From: an uncultured Opitutales bacterium
GTDB lineage: Bacteria > Verrucomicrobiota > Verrucomicrobiia > Opitutales > UBA9783
Assembly (NCBI GenBank): GCA_934700265.1
Contig: CAKUXH010000049.1
Coordinates: forward strand, 1-7,537
Direction of reading: 5' to 3'
DNA: 7,537 bases
Made by a program: the position numbers and the translations under genes. Under the pieces are notes generated by a model that saw only the letters and a program-made list of their open reading frames with translations, did not search any database and had not been told where the DNA came from. Positions 1 through 6,074 of the stretch are shown piece after piece (position 1 is the first letter of the stretch; each line of letters opens with the position of its first letter).

Positions 1-215
1 GCTACAACCAGCGCAGGACCTTGAATTTCAATGCAACCTTTTGCCATAAATTCACCTTGATCCTTCTTGCAAACATCTTGCGCCAAATCTACACGTATTC
101 GCATGATCGACGGTTCATGTTTAAACAATTTAGACATCTTGTCATTTACAACATTTTTGATTGCATCCGTCAGTGCTAAATGCACCCCAGTAATAATGAT
201 AGCTGATTCATTCAT
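1..215 (-). CDS. hpf: Ribosome hibernation promoting factor (HPF/RaiA family), 5' part, cut by window edge
   Basis: The minus strand from ATG at 215-213 reads MNESAIIITGVHLALTDAIK and stays open to base 1, giving 71 whole codons. The pattern I-I-x-G-x-H-L-x-L-T-D-A-I-K, followed by K-L-F-K-H-E-P and then I-R-I-R-V-D-L, is the N-terminal beta-alpha-beta start of the HPF/YfiA (sigma-54 modulation) family. Members bind the 30S decoding region in stationary phase or stress and silence or dimerise ribosomes. The C-terminus lies outside the window, so short and long HPF types cannot be told apart. The start is well fixed: an in-frame TAA lies two codons upstream, and no other start precedes the conserved region. 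No Shine-Dalgarno sequence is present, and a consensus promoter sits almost on the ATG. The family call rests on recognition of the N-terminal pattern only. Confidence 0.85.
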   Translation of the reverse strand, partial: MNESAIIITGVHLALTDAIKNVVNDKMSKLFKHEPSIMRIRVDLAQDVCKKDQGEFMAKGCIEIQGPALVV

Positions 216-223
216 ACAAGTTT

Positions 224-252
224 ATTATACTATATTGAATTTTTTAATGCAA
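224..252 (-). promoter_or_regulatory. Sigma-70-type promoter of the hpf-like gene, giving a very short or no leader
   Basis: Reading the minus strand, TTGCAT (252-247) is followed by a 17-nt spacer and a perfect TATAAT (229-224). Only 8 nt separate TATAAT from the ATG at 215, so transcription should begin 0-3 nt before the start codon. The -35 box matches TTGACA at four of six positions. Confidence 0.75.
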
Positions 253-324
253 TAAATAATTCAAAATTTCTTCATTTTTCTAATTAGTGTTACCCAATTT
301 AGCAAATAGTTAATTATTTTCTAA

Positions 325-355
325 AAGCCTTCTGAACTTTCCTATAGGAGGTCTT
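325..355 (-). terminator. Possible intrinsic terminator after the WCA-protein gene
   Basis: An imperfect stem pairs 355-347 with 332-325: AAGACCTCC against GAAGGCTT on the minus strand, eight pairs with one bulged base and a G-U pair. The loop is about 14 nt and contains part of a TCCTATAGGA palindrome. On the minus strand the stem runs into TTTTAG, a short T run. It begins about 10 bp after the stop codon of the 366-1241 gene, where a terminator would be expected. The T tract is weak and the loop is long. Confidence 0.35.
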
Positions 356-365
356 ATTTTACAAA

Positions 366-1241
366 CTACTCACCCCAATCATCTTCCTCAGAATCGTCCT
401 CATCTTCATCGGGTTCCATATCCATCCTACGTTTTTCCAAGACTTTACGCAGTTCATTTTCCAAGGAATTCTCATTCGAACGATTCTCGTCTAAAGACAT
501 ATTATCTCTCTTCTTAGCCGCATTTTCTTCATCTTTTACGTGCCTTAATTTTTTTGAATCAAAATTACGAAGATCATTAAACAACGCATTACTATTCTTT
601 GTATCTAGCTTGTTATTATCCTCAATACTTAAACCTTTACCAAGGGTATGATTTTTAATAGGCTCATTATCTTTTTTCTGAGAAACATTCTCTTCATCTT
701 TTACAGATTTTAAATTCTTTTTATCAAAAACACGAATTTCATCTAAAAAAGTTTTTCCTGATTCTTTAGAACTTACGTTAATATTTTTTATCTGCTCTTG
801 GTTTGGTAAAGCTTCAGCAACAACAATTTCACAGGTATCTTTTAGGGAAAAATAGTTACGAATACTCTCTTCTCTATTTTCTCCATAACCATTTTTAAAC
901 AGGCTTTCTACCGTTTTATTCTTTAATAAAATTGTTTTTACATCACAATTACTAAAAATATTCTTATTAATATATTTTATAGTTTCAGGAAATTCAACAA
1001 ACTTTAAAGAGCCTGTTAAATCTAAATAAACATGCGTAACTCCTGTAGGAATACGTAAGCCACCTTTTATTGAAATAGCTTTCTTAGTTCGTTTCAAATC
1101 AAATTGATCAAAGACAACATCAAAATGAGAAAATGTAGTATAATTGAGCCTTCCCCAAGAATGGGTATCATCTACCTTCGCTCCATTTACATAACAAACT
1201 AACGTTAAACAGCCTAACAACATTGAATTTATTTTTTTCAT
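366..1241 (-). CDS. Predicted secreted actin-nucleation effector: signal peptide, LRR_5-like motif, two WH2/beta-thymosin motifs, central and acidic (WCA) tail
   Basis: This 291-residue protein starts with a basic n-region and a hydrophobic stretch (residues 4-18), with a plausible signal peptidase I site near V18-N-G20. Residues 78-110 look like one LRR_5 (BspA-type) repeat: S-L-K-x-V-x-F-P-x-T-I-K, then F-S-N-C. Residues 163-185 and 218-240 are two copies of an actin-binding-like motif; the first contains EIRVFDKKNLKSV, close in spacing and identity to beta-thymosin EIEKFDKSKLKKT. Residues 259-272 form a basic amphipathic segment (L260, L264, V267, L268, K270-R272), and 275-291 are strongly acidic with W289 near the end. 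WH2-central-acidic is the order used by WASP/WAVE proteins and by Rickettsia RickA to bind actin and activate Arp2/3. The gene lies beyond sctR in the same direction, 269 bp away, which fits an effector, but a Sec signal would instead route it to the periplasm or surface. The motifs are seen in the sequence; the biochemical role is inferred. Confidence 0.72.
   Translation of the reverse strand: MKKINSMLLGCLTLVCYVNGAKVDDTHSWGRLNYTTFSHFDVVFDQFDLKRTKKAISIKGGLRIPTGVTHVYLDLTGSLKFVEFPETIKYINKNIFSNCDVKTILLKNKTVESLFKNGYGENREESIRNYFSLKDTCEIVVAEALPNQEQIKNINVSSKESGKTFLDEIRVFDKKNLKSVKDEENVSQKKDNEPIKNHTLGKGLSIEDNNKLDTKNSNALFNDLRNFDSKKLRHVKDEENAAKKRDNMSLDENRSNENSLENELRKVLEKRRMDMEPDEDEDDSEEDDWGE
369..467 (-). 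other. Central plus acidic (CA) segment of the WCA-like protein
   Basis: Codons 259-291 encode the pattern L-x3-L-x2-V-L-x-K-R-R, followed by a tail rich in Asp and Glu ending D-D-W-G-E. In WASP-family proteins the central helix has hydrophobic residues at this spacing followed by basic residues. The acidic tail carries a conserved tryptophan close to the C-terminus that contacts Arp2/3. Here the tail also ends the protein. Confidence 0.65.
522..755 (-). repeat. Two diverged 165-bp-spaced repeats encoding WH2/beta-thymosin-like motifs
   Basis: Bases 755-687 (residues 163-185) and 590-522 (residues 218-240) encode related segments exactly 55 residues apart. They match at 11 of 23 positions, including R, F-D, L, and V-K-D-E-E-N. 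At DNA level, 521-538 and 686-703 match at 17 of 18 bases, pointing to an internal duplication. Spacing from the helix isoleucine or leucine to the LKxV-type motif (I169 to L177; L224 to L232) equals that of beta-thymosin and is two residues longer than in N-WASP WH2. Confidence 0.7.
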
Positions 1242-1249
1242 ACTACTTT

Positions 1250-1255
1250 ATTATA
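1250..1255 (-). promoter_or_regulatory. -10 box of the WCA-protein gene
   Basis: A perfect TATAAT at 1255-1250 lies 8 nt before the ATG at 1241-1239. From TATAAT through ATG it matches the hpf-like promoter at 15 of 17 bases. No good -35 box is seen: the hexamer at 17-nt spacing reads AAATGT. The start codon has no Shine-Dalgarno sequence, and an in-frame TAA lies three codons upstream of the ATG. A leaderless or nearly leaderless mRNA is inferred. Confidence 0.55.
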
Positions 1256-1377
1256 TCGACAAAATTACAAATACATTTAGTAAAAATATGTAAAATTTTT
1301 ATAACCATTTCATTGACAAAACTTTTGGCAATAATTTTCAATATCCCGATGGAAAAGCCTAAAAAAATAATTTCTAC

Positions 1378-1404
1378 TTGACTATCCACCAATTCAAGTA
1401 CACT
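1378..1404 (+). promoter_or_regulatory. Possible promoter of tRNA-Gln
   Basis: TTGACT (1378-1383) and TACACT (1399-1404) are separated by 15 nt. A start about 7 nt after the -10 box would fall near 1411, six bases before the mature tRNA. The -35 is strong, the -10 imperfect and the spacing short. The rest of 1242-1416 shows nothing further that I can support. Confidence 0.4.
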
Positions 1405-1416
1405 CTTTTAATAAGT

Positions 1417-1490
1417 TGCCCGATAGTGTAATGGTAGCACAAAAGATTCTGGCTCTTTTTGTCGAGGTTCGAATCCTTGTCGGGCAGCCA
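1417..1490 (+). tRNA. tRNA-Gln, anticodon CTG
   Basis: All four arms fold. The acceptor is TGCCCGA (1417-1423) with TCGGGCA (1480-1486). The D stem is GTGT/GCAC with a GG-containing loop. The anticodon stem is AAAGA/TCTTT with loop TTCTGGC, placing the anticodon CTG at 1449-1451. The T stem is CGAGG/CCTTG with loop TTCGAAT. G73 is followed by an encoded CCA. The U1-A72 and G2-C71 pairs, G73 and U35-G36 are the usual glutamine identity elements. It reads CAG codons; an AT-rich genome should also carry a TTG-anticodon glutamine tRNA elsewhere. The gene converges on sctR, 20 bp away. Confidence 0.95.
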
Positions 1491-1510
1491 AACTTTAACA
1501 TTCTAATTCA

Positions 1511-2290
1511 TTACCGGTAGGTTAAAGCGAGTGCTTCTACCAATTTATCCCAACCACTTACCAATACAAACAGCATTAGTTTAAATGGAAGTGAAATTGT
1601 CATAGGGGATACCATCATCATACCCATTGCTAACAATATATTGGAAATAACCAAATCAATAGCAATGAAAGGTAAATAAATAAGAAAACCTATCTCAAAC
1701 GCAGCAGTTAATTCACTTAAAACGAAAGCTGGAACACAAATTATTAAATCAGTATCTTTCAAATCTTTCAAATAAGCTTTAGGCCAAAGACGTTTTGCAA
1801 TATGTGTAAAAAAAGCACGATGTTTTGGCGTAGAATGTTTCATTAAAAAATCAATAATCGGCTGCTTTGTATAGCCTAAAATTCCTTTTAATTCGGCTAC
1901 TTTATCACGTTCATTCACATTCATTATAGAAGTCATCCACAAAATGTCATTTGATTCAGAATTTGCATATGGTTTCATTTTTTGCGGCAACTCAAATGAT
2001 AAATCTTTGGTTTTACGTAAATTTAAAACCTCATTAGATTCAACGATCCGGTGAACTGTTTCCTGCAAAGTTGGCGCCATAATATAAAGCGTTAATATAA
2101 TAGCAATCCCATTGATAACCATATTTGGAGGAACTTGTTGCAACCCCATTGCTTGACGCAACAAATTCATAACAACAACAAGCTTGGTATAAGATGTCAC
2201 CAACATGGCCATAAATGGCATAAAAGACAATCCTACAAGGAATATAATAATTCCCATTGGATCATAAATAAAAGACGTTGTAGCCCCCAT
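1511..2290 (-). CDS. sctR: SctR, T3SS export-gate membrane protein (YscR/FliP family)
   Basis: SctR forms the pentameric core of the export gate in the inner membrane with SctS and SctT. The 259-residue product has the family's N-terminal block: hydrophobic 13-33, then S33-Y-T-K-L-V-V-V-M, L-L-R, G49-L-Q-Q-V-P-P-N, and a second hydrophobic stretch at 59-72. The C-terminal block runs from F198-E-I-G-F-L through I-D-L-V-I-S-N-I-L-L-A-M-G-M-M-M to the segment near 234-245. A polar loop of roughly 100 residues (about 78-180) lies between. At 259 residues it is longer than the common 215-225, and the extra length is in this loop. It starts 5 bp after the sctQ stop and is the last gene of the operon here: no sctS follows, and a converging tRNA gene does. 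Confidence 0.95.
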   Translation of the reverse strand: MGATTSFIYDPMGIIIFLVGLSFMPFMAMLVTSYTKLVVVMNLLRQAMGLQQVPPNMVINGIAIILTLYIMAPTLQETVHRIVESNEVLNLRKTKDLSFELPQKMKPYANSESNDILWMTSIMNVNERDKVAELKGILGYTKQPIIDFLMKHSTPKHRAFFTHIAKRLWPKAYLKDLKDTDLIICVPAFVLSELTAAFEIGFLIYLPFIAIDLVISNILLAMGMMMVSPMTISLPFKLMLFVLVSGWDKLVEALALTYR

Positions 2291-2295
2291 AATTA

Positions 2296-2646
2296 TTATC
2301 TTAAATGCGTAATACGAACCCCCAAATGATCCTCAACTTGAACCCATTCACCTTGACCAATGCATTGACCATTCGCTAAAATATTTACCAAATCATCTGT
2401 TTTCTTATCTAATTCAAATATGTAACCTTCATGCAGCTGTTTCACTTGTTCTAACGTCAAATTTTGACTTCCTGTATCAAATGTAATCAACACTGGCAAT
2501 TGTTCCAAAGAAACACATTTTTCATCTGTCGCACCCTTATTAACATCAACCGCAGATTCTGCTACTTCTTCTCCCTCAGACTGCTCTTGCGCAGGCTCAA
2601 CTTCGTCTGGAATAATACCAGCTGGCAAATCATCTTTTTCTTCCAT
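2296..2646 (-). CDS. Probable separate C-terminal SctQ product (SctQ-C, 116 aa) from an internal start
   Basis: Codon 229 of sctQ is an ATG (2646-2644) preceded by AAAAGGAG with AGGAG at 2656-2652, five bases from the ATG. This is the best Shine-Dalgarno match I find in the window and is better than those of the annotated gene starts. The product would be the acidic linker plus the whole second SpoA domain (116 residues). In Yersinia YscQ, Shigella Spa33 and Salmonella SpaO, internal initiation yields a comparable SpoA-only fragment that assembles with the full-length protein. Here the site is directly visible, but its use is inferred. Confidence 0.75.
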   Translation of the reverse strand: MEEKDDLPAGIIPDEVEPAQEQSEGEEVAESAVDVNKGATDEKCVSLEQLPVLITFDTGSQNLTLEQVKQLHEGYIFELDKKTDDLVNILANGQCIGQGEWVQVEDHLGVRITHLR

Positions 2647-3330
2647 AATTTCTCCTTTTACTGTAACAATATTACCATTTTTCTCCGCCAAAAAATTTAC
2701 ATGCCCATAGTGAAAACGTAAGTATGGGTGCTGATTTAAAAGAACATCTCCACAACGCAAAGTTTTATACACTTCAGGACTTAAAGATAAATTCCCTTCT
2801 TCTTTCCTAAAAGGAAAACTCACCTTGTTTGTTTTCCACAAAGGTAATGATTTATTTTTCCGAACAAGGTTATTAAAAAATTTCTCCGATGGTTTATCGC
2901 CTTCTATTCCCATTTGACACAAGGTTTTTTCAGTATTTCTTAAGATAAAACCTAAACTCAACTGTTTTGAATTAGCGAAAAAAGCAAACGATTTAGGGAC
3001 CAATATTTCCCAACCATCAAACAAATCCTTTATAACATTTTGAAATGCTGGCAAAATAAGCAACCGAACATCTTCTGGTAAGTCCGCTAAATCTAATCCT
3101 TTCAACTCTGGATCTAAAAATTCACATACATTTTGCCCCAAGAAAAATAGATGAATTTCTTCCCCAGCCCAATCATAAACCAATTCTACTCCTGAAAGGA
3201 ATGTCGTCTTACCAGACACACTTAATGAACAATCTTCATCTTTATAGCGCAAGCTTAGTGAACCTTGCCAAACACGATTCAATCGTGCTTCCATTTCAGA
3301 GACAAAAATATTGGGTTTAAATAAGTCCAT
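2296..3330 (-). CDS. sctQ: SctQ, T3SS sorting-platform (C-ring) protein with two SpoA domains
   Basis: SctQ builds the cytoplasmic pods that hold SctL-SctN and load export substrates. In this 344-residue protein a diverged N-terminal domain (about 1-160) is followed by a first SpoA-like domain (about 165-225, with L191-R-C-G-D-V-L-L). An acidic Glu/Asp/Ala-rich linker (about 230-270) leads to a C-terminal SpoA (FliM/FliN-C) domain at 274-344, with L-P-V-L-I-T-F-D, then L-x-G-Y-x-F-E-L, and a final G-V-R-I-T-H-L-R. The length is in the usual range. Its ATG shares one base with the sctP stop (TAATG), and GAAGAG just upstream can serve as ribosome binding site. A strong internal start at codon 229 is described separately. 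The family call is firm; N-terminal domain limits are approximate. Confidence 0.93.
   Translation of the reverse strand: MDLFKPNIFVSEMEARLNRVWQGSLSLRYKDEDCSLSVSGKTTFLSGVELVYDWAGEEIHLFFLGQNVCEFLDPELKGLDLADLPEDVRLLILPAFQNVIKDLFDGWEILVPKSFAFFANSKQLSLGFILRNTEKTLCQMGIEGDKPSEKFFNNLVRKNKSLPLWKTNKVSFPFRKEEGNLSLSPEVYKTLRCGDVLLNQHPYLRFHYGHVNFLAEKNGNIVTVKGEIMEEKDDLPAGIIPDEVEPAQEQSEGEEVAESAVDVNKGATDEKCVSLEQLPVLITFDTGSQNLTLEQVKQLHEGYIFELDKKTDDLVNILANGQCIGQGEWVQVEDHLGVRITHLR
2652..2656 (-). promoter_or_regulatory. Internal Shine-Dalgarno sequence for SctQ-C
   Basis: AGGAG inside AAAAGGAGAAATTATG, spacing 5 nt, within the sctQ reading frame. It encodes K225-G-E-I of SctQ, just before the linker, so it sits exactly at a domain boundary. 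Confidence 0.75.
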
Positions 3331-4274
3331 TATTGCTCTTCATCATCTAAATTTTCATATTCGTAACGATTACGAGAGCGACCATCGTTTGGCTGCTCCA
3401 AATTTCCTGAGGAACCCTTTACTTGCACAGAAACTTCACGAAATTGCTTTAAATTTTCTTGCAAATATAATTGAAGATCTACCTGGTTTGTTTTTAAAAA
3501 CTGAAGGCTATTAACTCCCATTGTTTCAAATTGTATTGATAACGCTTGACCAACTTTCTGAAAATCAACATACGTACTTTCCAATAAAGTTGGGCTTAAC
3601 ACAACTCTCACAGTTTTATTTTGATCTAATTCATTTGCAGATACCAATATCCGATCAATAATCTGATCTTTGATTTGCTGCAAAATAATTTCAGAATGCG
3701 TACGATTTACAGTATTTCCCATAGAATGAACTAAAGGTATTTTTACAGACGCTGCAATGTTTTCATTTACAGGTACTTCTGAAGGTATAGATCTAGTAAC
3801 ATAAAAATTATTTTCTTTACCTTCAGCCTCAATCACTCTACCTTTCGAAGTTTTAACAGAAGTGTGTTCTAAATTTTTCGAATAAATTTCTGGAGAAATT
3901 TTCTCATTTACCAAAGTCTGTAAAACATTTTTATCCTCAATATAATCGCACAAATTATTTTTTTCTATCGCATCAATCGTATCGTTTTTACATATATGTT
4001 TTTTCTCAACAAAAACATTCTTCGACAAAATCTTTTGCATATCATCTAAAGAATGACTAGAATTAATAGCTTTTTCTTTTAAATTAGGAAAAATAGCTTC
4101 ATCGGACTTATTTGAATTTAGTTCTTTCTGAAATAATAAAACATCAGATTCTTCTAATAAAAATCCTTTTGTACAAATATCTTCGGAGATTAATTTATTC
4201 TCTTCAGATAACCCCGAAGGAGCATTTTTTCCTATTTCTTTATCTGTATCTATTGCAAGTGTCTTAATGTCCAT
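3330..4274 (-). CDS. sctP: SctP, T3SS needle-length ruler and substrate-switch protein (YscP/FliK-like)
   Basis: SctP measures the growing needle and flips export specificity from needle subunits to later substrates. In this 314-residue protein residues 1-190 are polar, low in complexity and rich in Lys, Glu, Asn and Ser, as expected of a disordered ruler. Residues about 196-288 fit the C-terminal switch (T3S4/FliK-C) domain: I-x-D-Q-I-I-D-R-I-L, then V222-R-V-V-L-S-P-T-L-L, and L-Q-L-Y-L-Q-E-N-L. A charged tail with R-S-R-N-R and an acidic end follows. The start overlaps the sctO end by 11 bp. Position between sctO and sctQ matches Yersinia yscP and chlamydial cdsP. The sequence is poorly conserved in this family, so the call rests on the C-terminal fold pattern plus synteny. 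Confidence 0.85.
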   Translation of the reverse strand: MDIKTLAIDTDKEIGKNAPSGLSEENKLISEDICTKGFLLEESDVLLFQKELNSNKSDEAIFPNLKEKAINSSHSLDDMQKILSKNVFVEKKHICKNDTIDAIEKNNLCDYIEDKNVLQTLVNEKISPEIYSKNLEHTSVKTSKGRVIEAEGKENNFYVTRSIPSEVPVNENIAASVKIPLVHSMGNTVNRTHSEIILQQIKDQIIDRILVSANELDQNKTVRVVLSPTLLESTYVDFQKVGQALSIQFETMGVNSLQFLKTNQVDLQLYLQENLKQFREVSVQVKGSSGNLEQPNDGRSRNRYEYENLDDEEQ

Positions 4275-4743
4275 TTTTATCTTTCGTTTTAAAGTCTTCG
4301 AGTTCCTTATCTTGAGAAAGTTCTTCCAATGTTTTCATCTCTTCTGTCCATATTTTTTTATGCTCTTCTATCTTGCTCAAGTTGATTCGTGCGTTTTTCA
4401 ATGCTTCCAGACAATCAACAACAGCTTTAGAAGCTTCCTCGTATTTATTTTGAGCTTTTTCAACCTCATTTGCAAGCTTGATTTGATGTTGGTCTAATTT
4501 ATCTATTTTTAAATCAATTAAATCGATATAATTTCGTTTAAATTGAACCTTTTGAAACATCTTATCATAAATATTTTCTATAAAACCTGGCTTCTTTAAA
4601 ATAAAATCTTCCTCTTTATCTTTTTGATCCTGTAAAAATTTTTCAGCTGCTACCAATGCTTGTTTTGCCTTTGTAAGTGCTTCTTCAGCTCTATCCTTAC
4701 GAAGATTTCGAATTCTAAGCAAATCCTGTAGCTCATATTTCAT
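4264..4743 (-). CDS. sctO: SctO, T3SS ATPase central stalk (YscO/FliJ-like coiled coil)
   Basis: SctO is a two-helix coiled coil that sits in the pore of the SctN hexamer and links it to the export gate SctV. This 159-residue protein is nearly all charged helix. It begins M-K-Y-E-L-Q-D-L-L-R-I-R, with D17-R-A-E-E-A soon after, a start typical of SctO proteins. Two long heptad-like stretches are joined by a break near K50-K-P-G-F. Length agrees with YscO and CdsO (about 150-170). It starts 2 bp after the sctN stop. The call is supported more by size, helix character and position than by invariant residues. Confidence 0.88.
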   Translation of the reverse strand: MKYELQDLLRIRNLRKDRAEEALTKAKQALVAAEKFLQDQKDKEEDFILKKPGFIENIYDKMFQKVQFKRNYIDLIDLKIDKLDQHQIKLANEVEKAQNKYEEASKAVVDCLEALKNARINLSKIEEHKKIWTEEMKTLEELSQDKELEDFKTKDKNGH

Positions 4744-4745
4744 CG

Positions 4746-6071
4746 CTAAGCATTCACTTCATTTATCATTCGTTGAACGGTTTCGTCAAAACCTGATTTC
4801 TCTAAAAGTCCCTGCTGTAAAAATGCATTCAATTTTGGCATCTTATCAATCGCTTCATCAACTTCAGCATCATTTCCTTTTTTATATTCGCCGATACGAA
4901 TAAGCATTTCAACCTCTTGATATTTAGCTAACATTTTGCGAAATTTTCCTGCTGCGTCCAAATGCTCTTTGCTAACAATCGCATTCATAACACGACTGAT
5001 ACTTGCTAAGATATCTATTGCAGGGTAATGATTTGCACTTGCTAACTTACGTGACAAAATAATATGTCCATCTAAAATTGAACGCGTTTCGTCTGCAATC
5101 GGTTCTGTCATATCATCCCCTTCAACTAAAACTGTATACAAAGCTGTAATCGATCCTTTTTCAGATTGCCCAGCACGTTCCATTAATTTAGGTAATTCTG
5201 AAAATACCGATGGAGGAAAACCTCGACGAGTTGGTGGTTCTCCTGCAGCAAGACCAATTTCACGTTGTGCACGACCAAAACGCGTTACAGAATCCATCAA
5301 AAGGAGAACCTTCTTTCCTTGATCTCGAAAATATTCTGCAACACTTGTTGCCACATACGCAGCTTTTAATCGTTCCGTAGAAGGGCGATCTGAAGTAGCA
5401 ATCACCAAAACAGAATGTTTAAGTCCTTCTTCACCTAAATCTTTTTCAACAAACTCTCTTACTTCACGCCCACGTTCACCAATGAGGGCTAAAACGGTAA
5501 CCTCAGCTTCTGTATTACGAATGATTTGCGCTAGAAGTGTACTTTTCCCACCTCCAGCTGCCGCAAAAATCCCTAAACGCTGACCTTCTCCACATGTCAA
5601 TAACCCATCTAAAGCCCGAACACCTAAAGACATTGGTTTATCTATCGGTTTTCGTGTCATTGGAGGAGGCGGATCCGCAAAAACAGGATAGTAGGATTCA
5701 GGCACAAAAGGTCCTTTCGTAGCTTCATCACTCACATGACCTAACCCATCTAAAACTCGACCTAAAAGGCCTGGTCCTACAGGGACTTCCAACGTTTTCC
5801 CAGAAGGAACAACTTGTGTAGAAGAAGATATCCCTGCAACAGGCCCTAATGGTGTAAGTAAGGCAGCAGACTGTTCAAAACCTACAACCTCAGCATAAGA
5901 CTCACTTCTATCTTCCGGATTAAACAACGTACATAATTCTCCCACTTTTACTCCCGGAACAAATGCTTTGATCATATTACCTGTTACTTGCAAAACTTTT
6001 CCTTTAGAAACCACCGAAGTTGTTGCCTGTATAATACGATCAAAAAAATGATTTTTCGCCTGATTGTCCAT
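4746..6071 (-). CDS. sctN: SctN, T3SS export ATPase (YscN/FliI family)
   Basis: SctN is the hexameric F1-beta-like ATPase that strips chaperones and unfolds substrates at the base of the injectisome. The 441-residue protein has normal family length. Visible motifs are a P-loop A170-A-A-G-G-G-K-S177, G198-E-R-G-R-E-V204, a Walker B strand V255-L-L-L-M-D260-S-V-T-R, the catalytic region R282-R-G-F-P-P-S-V-F, and the ATP synthase alpha/beta signature P350-A-I-D-I-L-A-S-I-S359. The P-loop reads AAAGGGKS, whereas AGSGVGKS is common; it still fits the A/G-x4-G-K-S/T rule. The gene lies between sctL, its regulator, and sctO, its stalk, with 3 bp to the sctL stop and no clear Shine-Dalgarno sequence, suggesting translational coupling. 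The F-type and Rho families are excluded by motif set and context. Confidence 0.98.
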   Translation of the reverse strand: MDNQAKNHFFDRIIQATTSVVSKGKVLQVTGNMIKAFVPGVKVGELCTLFNPEDRSESYAEVVGFEQSAALLTPLGPVAGISSSTQVVPSGKTLEVPVGPGLLGRVLDGLGHVSDEATKGPFVPESYYPVFADPPPPMTRKPIDKPMSLGVRALDGLLTCGEGQRLGIFAAAGGGKSTLLAQIIRNTEAEVTVLALIGERGREVREFVEKDLGEEGLKHSVLVIATSDRPSTERLKAAYVATSVAEYFRDQGKKVLLLMDSVTRFGRAQREIGLAAGEPPTRRGFPPSVFSELPKLMERAGQSEKGSITALYTVLVEGDDMTEPIADETRSILDGHIILSRKLASANHYPAIDILASISRVMNAIVSKEHLDAAGKFRKMLAKYQEVEMLIRIGEYKKGNDAEVDEAIDKMPKLNAFLQQGLLEKSGFDETVQRMINEVNA

Positions 6072-6074
6072 CGT

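Noticed and set aside
67..255. Plus-strand open frame of 62 codons
   Set aside because: It lies opposite the conserved HPF N-terminus and its promoter, and its product shows no family features.
340..349. Palindrome TCCTATAGGA as an operator
   Set aside because: It lies downstream of one gene and about 125 bp upstream of the hpf start, away from the promoter. It is more simply part of the terminator-like hairpin loop.
1208..1219. Lipobox-like LLGC at residues 8-11 of the WCA protein
   Set aside because: Only ten residues precede the cysteine and strong hydrophobicity continues after it, so a standard signal peptide fits better than a lipoprotein signal.
1313..1337. TTGACA at 1313-1318 as a plus-strand promoter
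   Set aside because: No acceptable -10 box lies at 15-19 nt spacing, and the tRNA is about 100 bp away with a better-placed candidate.
2464..2721. Plus-strand open frame of 85 codons inside sctQ
   Set aside because: It is antisense to the SpoA linker and domain. Its composition (Phe, Asn, Arg and Cys runs) is that of a reverse-strand shadow.
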